In this document: positions 54,437 through 64,000 of the stretch, piece after piece
Position numbering within the stretch: position 1 is the first letter of the stretch
Layout: the number at the start of each line of letters is the position of its first letter
Origin: Lepidostoma basale
Lineage: Eukaryota > Arthropoda > Insecta > Trichoptera > Lepidostomatidae
Assembly (NCBI GenBank): GCA_022606425.2
Contig: JAHDVF020000442.1
Coordinates: forward strand, 394,681-458,680
Reading direction: 5' to 3'
DNA length: 64,000 nt
The notes under the pieces: generated by a model
What the model was told of the DNA's origin: nothing
The model's database searches: none
The model's input: the letters and a program-made list of their open reading frames with translations, nothing else
Position numbers and translations under genes: made by a program

Positions 54437-57400
54437 TCACTTCCAAACGTGTATAACCCCCGTAGCCTCCGCGCTAAGCAGGTAGCAGTGAGAGGCCTGC
54501 ACGGTTGCCAAGCTGGTGATGGGCGCCGTGTGGTGAGGGCCGCGGGGCTCCGGGCCCCCGCGCAGGGCGCCCTCCTCACTCAGGGATGACACCGTGGGGC
54601 TGGCACTTGCGCAGCTGCTCTCCTGTATCACCGACGTGCCGTCCACTAAACGACTCCTGTAACATTTCATTTAGTTTAAAATTATCAAATTATTATCGGA
54701 TACTTTGTCATATAAAATTATATAATTCCATATTTAAAATGACTATAAACGTGTGAGTAAGCAACACAAATGATTTCTATACATTGATATGAGTGATTTC
54801 TATGAGTGATATTGCTTGACCTTGCAGAACATGAACATTACAGTTTGCAGCTATACAAAAAGCGTATGTTCTCTTTCACTCTCTTTTTTTTAGGTAAGTT
54901 GTCAAACACGCTTGTCTGACAGATCTTGTTTATTTTTATTAAACACAAATGAGACATATTCTTCTTCTTCTTCATCCTTCCCGTTTGCAATGTCTTTTGA
55001 GTTAAAATTTGATTTGATTTGAAATATAGCACTTGACCAATCTCTGTCTCAATTTTTAGTTAATGTTGTCATTGCAGAAGAATGGTCTCATATTATTGAA
55101 TATAATATGTATTTCTAGTATAATAAAATTAATATAACAATATCATTGTTTCCAAAACATAAAATAGTTGACTGTAAATCTATTTGAATTACCTATAAGA
55201 GACGTTGACATTGGAAGACAGTAGAGCATCATTGGGCGCTCCGATTAGGATGTAGGAGTCTTCAGGCTGGTCCAAGTCCCAGAATCTTATTCTCTGATCT
55301 GAACCGGCAGTCAAGAAGTAGACAGAGTCATCCATTGTCCCGCCGTGCATCGCGCTGATGTATTGAGAACATGGCTGTAATTTTTCCTACAATAAATGTA
55401 ATAAATGCATATAACGAATGCATAATGTCAATATACTTTAATACATTGGTTATATAAAATATAAATAAAGTGAATTTCATTCTTATCAGTATGAATTAGC
55501 ATAGATGACGTGATATGGAGTCCTCACGAGGCGAGATATTCCATTATGCTGGAGAGGGTTCAGAAAAAATTTCTGAGGTATCTCTACATGAGCGAGTATG
55601 GTAGCTATCCGTGGCTCTATCCCACGGCATTTCTTTTGGGAATGCTTGGGGCTATGATACATGTGTAAGAATATCTTGCCATTGACGATACAAAGTAAAA
55701 GAAGAATAAATTTTATTATTAATTATTGCCATGCTTACCGCATTGTATGTGAGTGGGGGTCTATTGGAAGGCCACAAAACAGTTTGCCTCTGTGCGCTCT
55801 CCAAACTCCAAATGGCAGCTTCATTCCCTGCTGCACACACTGCCCAGCATGGCTCCGTGGGGTGTGCCTTTATACTCCGGATGCGACTATCTGTAATACA
55901 AATTTAGCCATTCATTCCATTTTTTTTATAAATGTTATTATGAGTTAAATTTAGAATGCTAAACAATGATATACTGCTGTTTGCAAAACCATAGAGAAAT
56001 GCTAATGACGATTAACGTTGCCTAAAAGTTCGTAAGAACTGGAATTGAAATAATTCCTGTGCGATAAATAGTGGCATAATACTCCTCATCAAGACCTATG
56101 TATGGAGTGTCTTGATGTACGGCTGCGAGACATGGTGCCTATCCGAAAGGGATAAGCGGAGACTAGAAGCTTTTGAGATGTGGTCCTATAGAAGACTCTT
56201 TGGAATTTCCTGGAGAGACCACATCACGAATGAGGAAGTTCTTCAAGGAATCGAAGGAGGAAGGCACCTGCTCAGGACCTTGTCCGAAAGGCGTGCAAGA
56301 TGGATCGGCCATGTAATACGTCAAGAAGGTCTCTTGCATGCTATAATGGAGGGTATGACCGAGGGGACAAACTCTAGGGGACGCCCACGCCGAGAGTACC
56401 TGGAGGACCTGTTGGTGGACGTGCGCTGCTCATCATATGCAGATCTCAAAAGAGCCGCACAAGACAGGGAAAAGTGGAAGAGAATAATGGAGGAAATTGC
56501 TGCAAACCAATCCCAGGATTGAAACCAGAGAAGAAGATAAATAGTGTACCACATTCGTACGCTATACAAACAAGCAAGAAAGAAAGAGATAGCCCACATT
56601 CGATAAACAGAATACGCGGAATCCCTTTTGAAAAACATTATAATCCTCATAAATGACACCTTAAGAATGATATTTCAGGAGATGGAAACCAGCATAATTA
56701 CTAAACTAAGATCCCTTAATAAATACAAATGTTTTCTTCATTTAATAAACATTGATATGTATAGATATCTATATTTTGAAAATTTGGTTTGGTTCATGTG
56801 GTGCTCCTGTAAATTTGGAGATATTTCGTGTATAAGTGAATTGTTTTGGTCAATTTAACTGTTGCCGCACTTTATAATAGTTAATTGTGACACGTAATAC
56901 GTTGGTACTGTTTTGCTGTTAAAATTATATTAGTTTTATCGTTTTTATAAAGAATTTTGACAGGTGTAAAAATAAAATTTTCATTTGTTCCAATGACAAT
57001 TTGAATAATTTCTTCAATATTATTTTAAAGTTCTTGCTGGTTAAGTGCCTAATTACAGCTAATTTAAAAAATAAGTGGATACGTGTAACATAAATTAAAT
57101 AAACACAAAAGTCCGGATCGTCCATGTCAACATGTGCAACATCGAAAAAAACATTATGTGTTATTACATTATGTGCTAAATTAAAAAAAAAGGTGGATTC
57201 GTGGAACATAAATTAAATAGTCAATATGTGCACCATCTAAAAAGAACATTTTGTGTTAAATTATTTTTATTTTGTTATTTTATTTTATATATTGTATTTT
57301 ATATTATTTGTTTTAGATTTATTTTGTGGGTGTCGGGCGATCGAAGTGTGCGTGGGAGATGCCTATTGGTGGCGATGAGGTTCGCAACCCATCACACCGC

Positions 57401-60400
57401 GTCTCCCGCGGAGCGAAAAGAGAAGGATGGAGTGCCGCATCAGTAAAAGTGTGACAGTCCATTCTTTCTGCCTACCCTTTCGGGGAGACGGCGTGATGGT
57501 TAGTTAGTTAGTTAGTATGTAAATGGAACTTGAAATAGAGAAAGACGGAGGGAAAAGTGGCATAATCAAATAAATCAACAACAACAAACCATCACGCCGT
57601 TTCCCCATAGGGGGTAGGCAGAGAGAATGGACCGCCACACTACTCTATCCTGGCACACCTCTCTAGCTTCCTCCACATTCATACAGCGAGTCATACATGC
57701 ACGTCAATTCTTCCGACTTCTAACCTAAAATTTTATTAATTTGGTCATGCCATGTTTTCCTCAGTCTGTCTCGACTCCGTACTCCATTTACATCATTAAA
57801 GTATACTTTCTTAACCATTTTTTCTCCATCCATGATCCTTGCTGGTGTTTATCAAATATTGAATGTCAACCACTTGACGAGTCGGAGAAAAATCAAAGTG
57901 TGTGCATGACACAATGTGTGAATGTTGAGGAAACGAGAGAAGTATGTCAGGAAAGAAAAGTGTGGCAGTTTATTCTTTCTGCCTTCCCCTTCGGCGAGAC
58001 GGTGTGATGGTTAGTTAATTTTCACAAATTAAATTAATAGTATCATCCTTGTGATAAACACCAGCAAGGATCATAAAGCAAGAAACCAAATAAAGAAAGA
58101 AACCCAATAAAGAAAGAAACCCAATAAAGAAAGAAACCCAATAAAGAATTAAACCCAATAAAGAATTAAACCCAATAAAGAAAGAAACCCAATAAAGAAT
58201 TAAACCCAATAAAGAAAGAAACCCAATAAAGAAAGAAACCCAATAAAGAAAAAAACCCAATAAAGAAAGAAACCCAATAAAGAAAGAAACCCAATAAAGA
58301 AAGAAACCCAATAAAGAAAGAAACCCAATAAAGAAAAAAACCCAATAAAGAAAGAAACCCAATAAAGAATTAAACCCAATAAAGAAAGAAACCCAATAAA
58401 GAATTAAACCCAATAAAGAAAGAAACCCAATAAAGAAAGAAACCCGATAAAGAATTAAACCCAATAATGAAAGAAACCCAATAAAGAAAGAAAAGAAAAC
58501 ATTGAAGCAGCCAAAGGGTTAATATTTCTATCGGGTATTAAATAGCTAATTGTGATAATAATCTAATAATTTTACCATTTGGATGAACCAGCGTCGTGAT
58601 AGGAAGACTGAATCTCAGGTCCCAGACTCTAATGCGACCACTAGACGTGCCCACCGTGAGCCACCCTGTGTTACTCACATACATGCAAGTGTAGACTCCT
58701 AGCTTCAAATCACCCTGTAGTTTCCAAGCGTTTCCTGAAAATTACACCATTATTAATCATTTTCTTCGTCTTCCTCTGAACGCGGTCTCCTCAGAGATTC
58801 ACATCTTTCATATTAGTGAAAGTGTGTTCAAAAGACAAATACAGTAAAACCTCGATATAACGGACTAATTGGCGGGAGGGGGTATCCATTAAAGCCAAAA
58901 GTCCGTTCTATAAAAATTGGTTTAAAATAAATCAAAAAAGCTTTTTTTTTTAAATATGTACACTGTATTTAGATATAAATAAACAATACAAAACACAAAC
59001 AAAATTCTATTTATTGTCTTCGGACACTCGTCATGAAGGGACGTTGCTGTTTGATATCGACGCGCTTGCTTTCGGTAATCCTGTTTTGAAAAAGGAATCA
59101 AGTTTTGTTTGCACTTTTGAAGTTTGCTGCTTTTTTATAATCGTTATCTGAGGCCAGCAAGGTGTGTGCGAGCGAGATAGAGCACACAGGGGTCTTGGCG
59201 TTCATTTTCGACCAGTCTCAGCATTCTCTCTGTACCGAAGCCCATTTTCTCAGTGCACGGTTTTAACGTCGCTTCTCTTTGCATTTGGTATGTAAGTCTT
59301 TTTAATTGTAACCTTTATGTATAGTTTTTTATGCTCAATAAATGAGGCGGTCGGGAAGGAGTGAAGTGCAAACGGTTGAGGCGTGGGTATTGTACGTCCC
59401 GTACACTAGCTATAAAATATCAGGAAGGGTAAGTTGAGATGTCAAATTCCAAGTTTTTTAAATGTACCTGGAGCTCGTAGGTCCCAGCCAACAATGCCTC
59501 CATAAAGGGTGGCATAGATAACCACATTATCCCCCCCAGTACACTGGCTGTTGCAGGATACATCGATAACTCCTCCATCCTCTGCTGGATCAAGCTGGCA
59601 ACATTGTGAAAGGACCATTCGAGAGGATCCGGAATCCAACCTGAACACACAAAAATGTACCACAAAATTAAATATTTGAACACATATAAGAACGCTGAGT
59701 AAACATTACTCTATTTGTCATCGCTGCGCTGTATATTCTTAATTAATATCTAACTATCTAAACTAACTAATCATCGCCGCATTGTTCTATCCTGGCATAA
59801 TTCTCGCGCCTCATCTACATTCACACATCAAATCATATCAGATTATTTTCTCAAAAGACATTCTTCTTCTTCTTTTTGTCCTGTCACCTCCGTGGTGCAT
59901 AGGACCTCAAGGAACCTTTAGGAATCTCAAAAGACATTACAAAAATTTTTTATAGTTTAAGGCATCTATTGAGAACAGGTAAAACATAATAAATATATAA
60001 TACCAGGAACGCATGAGAGATGGTTCGACATTAGGAATACAAGATACTCTCCAAAGTCAAGAGTATTTGTCTTCTGAACGTACTTTCACGAATGTGAAAG
60101 ACATCGATCTCCGAAGTGATCATGTTCAGCAGTTTGATTGCTCTCCCCACCGGCATCACCAGGCAGATTGGTTCTGAATGCTGGGAGATAAAACAGTCTG
60201 TGCTGATGCTGTCGAAGATAACCATCCGGAACATAAAGATGGATAGCCTCCAAGATGACGGAATTCTCAAAGAATCCCCTGATAAGTCTGAAGAAATGGG
60301 TAAGTGTGCACTCATCCCTCATTATCTGTAAACTATTGGTCCCCAGCATGCCCAAGAGGAATTCAGTGGGATAAAGCCATGGATAGCTACCAAACTCCCT

Positions 60401-63400
60401 CATGTAGAGATATCTCAGAAATCTTCTCTGAACCCTCTCTAACATGAACGAGTATCTCGCCTCGTGGGGACTCCATATCACCGAGCCACACTCGAGCCGG
60501 CTCCGGACCAATGACATGCACGCTCGTCGATTATTCCTACTTCGAACATGGCCGCCTTTCAGTAATTTATTAATTTGGTCATGCCATGTCTTCCTTGGCC
60601 TTCCTCGACTTCTTTTCCCATTCACACTACTTGTATGTATCTTTTTAACCATTCTTTCCTCATCCATTCGTTCCATATGTCCAAACCATCTTAGTGACCC
60701 TTTCTTAATTTTATTTATCACGCATTCATCCGCCTTACATTCTTTTCTTATTTCATCATTAGATATTCTATTGTTTTCTGCACATTCTTTAGAGTGACCT
60801 CATTTCTACGGCATTTATCCTACTTTCATCCTTCTTCTGCCAACTCCAAGTTTCACTTCAGTGAAGTTTTTCCAGGAGTGGCGTTGCGTAACAGTATTTT
60901 TGTTGCCCCATAATCAATCTTTGTACGCTTTGTATTCTCCTTAATTCTTTATTTCATAATCCAGCAACATTCATCAATTGTATAAAAAAATGTTATGTTG
61001 GTCATTCAATGAAAAGTTTTAGGTTAGTAAATTCAGGTACGGCTCACCTAAGTACAAACACAGATCCATTTTGTGTTGCGGCGGCAAAAGACTGATTATT
61101 TTCGCACGGTGCCAAACCAATGACAGGACCAGCCCCACGATTGTACATCGCTTTAGATCTGAAAACATATTAGAAAACATCTTAACCTTTCCCTTGCGGT
61201 GCTAAAATAAAAACGCGCGTTCCGGTGTTGGGTAGTCAGTACCCGATCAAATTAAAAATTAGCGATATTAAATCGGAAAAATAAGAACATTCATAGCTAA
61301 TCCCCTTAATTAATTATAATTGAAGTAAAAAATTATAATAATTGAGATTTATTTGCTGAAAACATTAAAAAACCATCTGGCAACGCTCACAAAACGGGCA
61401 TAGATCCACTCTGGTTGCAAGCCCGAGAGCTACTGCCGGCAGCAGTGAGAACATTGAGCTCCTTGCACTTCCACAGTGAAATATGCAAGTATGCATACGC
61501 GCACTTACAGCGTTGTTTATACGCGAATTCGTTTCCGATGTTCACAAAATAGCTCCGAAGTACCCGATAAATTCTGATTATTATTAATATTATTTTTTAA
61601 ATCAATGCGTAAATATATTATGGAGGAATACCTAAAATCTTAACCTTGTATTTATTATATTTATAGAGATATTGATGGTTATTAGAAGCAACGTGTAGAA
61701 GATACCCATCATAGCATCAGTTTTGTTCCATTTAGATCTACTCGTATAAAGTAATAAAATATTTGTTTTCAATTATCTTACTTGTTAACTATACTAATCC
61801 CCTCCATTTTGGCGACATCCCATAGTCGAACGGTGCCATCGTTAGAGCAGGAACCAAAAAAACCTTTGGGATAAGGACCAGACGACAGGCTGACCAACTT
61901 GTTGACTGATGCTCTGAAAAGATAAAATTATATTTAGCTACAAAACAGACATATTGCAATATATTGTTTCTTGGACAATGATGTAAAAGTCTATACTAAA
62001 TATTAAATAAAAAACTGACTAACTAACCATCACGCCGTTTCCCGGGGGGTAGACAAAGAGGATGGACCGCCATTCCGTTCTGTCCTAACATACCTCTTTT
62101 GATTCCTCCACATTCATACATCGTAACATGCATTGTGGTCAATTTTTCTGAATTCGAGTGTAGCCGCATTTCAGTATTTGATAAATTTGGTCATGCCATG
62201 CTTTCCTTGGTCTTCCAAGACTTCTCCTTCCACTCACACTGGTTGTATACAACATTTTAACCATTCTTCTCTCGTCCATTCGTTCCATATATCGAAACCA
62301 TCCGAGGGATCCTTTTTTAATTTTACTTATGATCCAATAATCTGCCTTACCTTTCTTCCTTATTTCGTCATTCGGTATTCTATATTCTTATATATTATTA
62401 TTTTTCCCATATTTTTTTATAATTGTTTACAATATTGGGTGTAGTTTCTTCCCCTCCTAATAATTCTGTATATAGACTAAGTCTTTCTGATACATCTTTT
62501 AGTTTATTGTAAGACCTGACAATGCTAACATCGGTTAGCGAAACAGCTGTCGTGACTAAATATAATCAATTGTGATATTCATAACAAAGTTTTTTTTTAA
62601 TTTAAACAGTTAACAATTTTAATATCTGTCAAAACTAACCACATTATGAAAAAAATATACATGTATTTGTAATATTAAATTATTTATTTGATTTATTTGA
62701 TCGTGCCACGTTTTCCTCGATCTTCCTCTATTTCTGGTTCCATTTACATCGTTAACATATAATTTTTCTTTTCTTCATTCATTCTTTCCATATGTCCAAA
62801 CCATCTTAATGATCCTTTCATTATTTTGTTCATAACACCATCATTCGCACCGCATTCACTTCTTATATTTTCATTCGACACTCTATCATACACAAAGTAT
62901 CCACACATTCGTCTAAGAGATCTCATTTCTACTGCACGATCATATAAATCAAATATTAAATGTCGGCCATGTGAGGAGTCAGAGAAATCGACGCGCATGC
63001 ATGACACGATGTATGAATGTTGAGGAAGCGAGAGAAATATGTCAGGAAAGAAAAGTGTGGCAGTCCATTCTTTCTGCCTACCCCTTCGGGGAGACGGCGT
63101 GATAGTTAGTTAGTTAGTTAGTTAATATTAAATTAAATTGACTTTATACATCAGAATCCTGAAAAGTACTGTGGCCGTCAATGTGTTAAAAATAATATTT
63201 TTTGGTTATAGCTATGGATAAAAGCCATCTTATAAAAGTTGTTATGCCTCCCTAGAAAGGATTACCCTCGTGAGACTTGGTAAATGATTAATAAATAAAT
63301 AAATGCCCAAAATAATAAATATGTGTTGTACCTGTGTTCGTGAAGTTGGGCCATCAACGTTGTTCCCGGCTTCCAATTTGGCGGGGATTGGTTTGACCCG

Positions 63401-63588
63401 AAATCAATGGCACATTCACGCGATCTAAAAAAATAGTGTTAAATATTTTTTACGTATAATATAAATGCCAAGATACAAAATTTTACATTATAACATGTAT
63501 GCATTAGCTTACCTTAAAGCTTTCCCATATTTCATTTGTTGTCTTAATGTCAAATCGCGTAACTCTGTTCTGCAAGGAGCCATGCTAT
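54437..63588 (-). CDS. PIK3R4: VPS15 / PIK3R4, WD40 C-terminal part (5' end outside window)
   Basis: Nine minus-strand exons: 63588-63513, 63424-63332, 61913-61782, 61158-61048, 59640-59468, 58734-58576, 55890-55739, 55386-55193, 54656-54437. All are GT-AG, phases agree, and they give the last ~435 residues and stop (VIHVWK-TGA). The first exon enters in phase 1 (SMAPCRTELRDLT), so the kinase and HEAT-repeat parts are to the right of the window. The order matches VPS15: LMAQLHEHRASVNKLVSL, CSNDGTVRLWDVAKMEG, VIYATLYGGIVGWDLRAPG, GTSSGRIRVWDLRF, LTAGSDQRIRFWDLDQPEDS, a low-complexity loop, then the last blade. VPS15 is the regulatory scaffold of the Vps34 PI3-kinase, making PI3P on endosomes and autophagosomes; the propeller packs on Vps34 and Beclin. 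No WD signature is broken. Introns are stuffed with LINE fragments and a minisatellite. Confidence 0.92.
55515..55660 (+). mobile_element. Jockey-like LINE fragment
   Basis: The plus strand reads VIWSPHEARYSIMLERVQKK and FLRYLYMSEYGSYPWLYPTA. Intron of VPS15, antisense to the gene. Confidence 0.7.
56080..56545 (+). mobile_element. (GAA)n-tailed LINE with open RT tail
   Basis: A 136-codon frame (56112-56522) reads MMYGCETWCLSERDKRRLEA, FEMWSYRRLFGISWRDHITN and LKRAAQDREKWKRIMEEIAA, ending just before AGAAGAAGA. A complete C-terminal RT-tail block without stops, so a fairly young insertion. In a VPS15 intron. Confidence 0.8.
56771..57516 (+). mobile_element. LINE-tail-sharing nonautonomous element, copy 2
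   Basis: Homologous to 2203-2850, with an internal duplication near 57060-57190. It has 'ggttcgcaacc' (57379-57389), B-box-like, and ends in the TTAG LINE's own 3' end and tail. No RT coding. Confidence 0.65.
57517..58020. mobile_element. TTAG-family LINE scraps in both orientations
   Basis: 57517-57580 is a forward scrap; 57583-57836 is an inverted 3' end starting 'accatcacgccgtttcccca'; 57845-58020 is forward again and ends 'gacggtgtgatggttagtta'. The 'gatccttgctggtgtttatc' at 57833-57853 recurs inverted at 58050-58075, so the last piece sits between copies of its target. Confidence 0.65.
58078..58495. repeat. 16-bp minisatellite in VPS15 intron
   Basis: About 26 tandem units of 'aagaaagaaacccaat', with variants 'aagaattaaacccaat' and 'aagaaaaaaacccaat' in a non-random order. 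The long minus-strand open frame over it is an artefact of a period that is not a multiple of 3 yet lacks stops. Confidence 0.95.
58785..58920. mobile_element. LINE scrap followed by a pogo-like end
   Basis: 58785-58850 matches the jockey-like 3' region. At 58852 'cagtaaaacctcgatataac' follows TA, a pogo-type terminus; no partner end could be found up to 59460. The stretch 59000-59400 holds a GC-richer, unassigned sequence. Confidence 0.5.
59756..59930 (-). mobile_element. Two short LINE 3' scraps
   Basis: 59756-59835 is an inverted TTAG-family 3' end with deletions; 59862-59930 begins with CTT repeats and 'gtcctgtcacctccgtggtg', the 3' end of the 45664 family. Confidence 0.6.
59935..60860 (-). 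mobile_element. Fusion of jockey-like and TTAG-family LINEs
   Basis: A single 211-codon minus frame (60086-60721) starts with TTAG-family sequence (KKGSLRWFGHMERMDEERMV, 60515-60721) and passes in frame at about 60512 into jockey-like RT tail (LVRSRLECGSVIWSPHEARY, then FLRYLYMREFGSYPWLYPTE). The jockey 3' UTR continues to about 59935. The 5' TTAG part extends to about 60860 in other frames. Confidence 0.75.
61159..61781. other. VPS15 intron, unassigned
   Basis: AT-rich with a GC-richer stretch at 61380-61560; no ORF or known repeat. Confidence 0.4.
61961..62390 (-). mobile_element. Family A MITE end followed by TTAG-tailed LINE
   Basis: 61961-62010 is a MITE outer end ('tttcttggacaatgatgtaa'). 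From 62012 an inverted tail and 3' end of the LINE run to about 62390. A fragment 'ctaacatcggttagcgaaac' at 62525 matches the family C arm at 12080. Confidence 0.65.
62689..63124 (+). mobile_element. TTAG-tailed LINE with inverted 5' half
   Basis: 62689-62934 is inverted (minus frame KGSLRWFGHMERMNEEK with AVEMRSLRRMCG); from 62935 the element is forward, 'cacgatcatataaatcaaat', to an intact (TTAG)n tail. A typical twin-priming structure, sharing its junction with 39870. In a VPS15 intron. Confidence 0.8.
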
Positions 63589-63814
63589 CTATTAAACAAA
63601 ACGAGCACAAAACATTTTAGTCAAAATTAAAAGATAATAAAAAAAGACATGTTTACCATATTTAGAAAAGACATTGTGCCCATATCATAAAAAATGCATT
63701 CAAATTCCCACCATAGCAACGACCTTGAGAGGAAAAGTTTGTCTGTAGGCAAAGTAAGTATTACCATAAATACTGATAAGAATTAAATGACCTTAACGTA
63801 TCAAAAGAATGTTT

Positions 63815-64000
63815 GTGGACAAATGATAAATATAAATTGCTACAACTGATTATCCAAAGTAAAATTAACAGAAAACAAAGTGTCAGTGATAAATACAAAG
63901 TGTCGGTGATAAATACAAAGTGCTACAACCGATTTACCAAGGTAAAATTATCAGAAAACACAGTGTCAGTGATAAATACAAAGTGCTACAACTGATTACC
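63815..64000. repeat. Tandem repeat at the right edge
   Basis: Units of about 63 and 20 bp built on 'gtgataaatacaaagtgcta' and 'caactgattacc' repeat with small changes up to the end of the window, so the array probably continues. Confidence 0.75.

Noticed and set aside
58015..58464. 149-codon hydrophobic minus-strand ORF (repeated FFIGFLSLLG)
   Set aside because: It is the translation of the 16-bp minisatellite; the repeated hydrophobic pattern comes from the repeat and no splice or start context supports a protein.
58078..58495. CRISPR-like regular repeat
   Set aside because: The units are contiguous without spacers, and the sequence is a eukaryotic intron.

Overview
This is a stretch of animal nuclear DNA, almost certainly from an insect. 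It is AT-rich, its genes are split into many short exons with GT-AG introns, and it carries animal proteins: a KLF zinc-finger factor, a VWC-domain membrane protein, the KH-domain splicing factor KHDC4 and the Vps34-complex subunit VPS15. Debris of insect-type transposons (mariner, pogo/Tigger-like, piggyBac-like TTAA elements, non-LTR retrotransposons, a tRNA-derived SINE) fills the introns and spacers. There are no bacterial-style operons, ribosome binding sites or CRISPR arrays. I cannot place the insect order with confidence.

Four protein-coding genes can be reconstructed. (1) A KLF15-like transcription factor, plus strand, 7813-8820, has one coding exon directly behind a splice acceptor. 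(2) A ten-exon minus-strand gene, 19648-30863, encodes a signal peptide, a ten-cysteine VWC domain, one membrane segment and a long cytoplasmic tail with a PPPY motif; it may be DGCR2/IDD-like. (3) A thirteen-exon plus-strand gene, 31279-48204, is the KHDC4 (BLOM7) orthologue, here 1258 residues with a very long Asn/Gln/Met/Pro-rich tail. (4) The 3' half of a VPS15/PIK3R4 gene, minus strand, 54437-63588, encodes its WD40 propeller; the kinase and HEAT parts lie beyond the right edge. For every model the exon phases and total length were checked by hand and stay open. Genes 2 and 3 are head to head, with 415 bp between start codons.

The rest is layered repeats. The commonest is a 5'-truncated non-LTR retrotransposon whose 3' end reads '...gagacggcgtgatgg' followed by (TTAG)n; about 25 pieces occur in both orientations. 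Several have nested insertions, inversions or fusions. A second group of LINE fragments ends in (GAA)n. A palindromic MITE family ('family A') has at least a dozen copies and is itself invaded by other elements, which gives useful empty-site evidence. Two deleted mariner-type elements, several pogo-like elements, TTAA-flanked elements, a foldback element with 136-184 bp arms and two tRNA-derived SINEs complete the inventory.

The most unusual structure is an array of nine and a bit 80-bp units inside KHDC4 (35201-35945). Each internal unit carries a branch-point-like motif, a 3' splice site, 26 nt of copied exon and a 5' splice site, so a chain of potential microexons sits inside a gene for a splicing factor.
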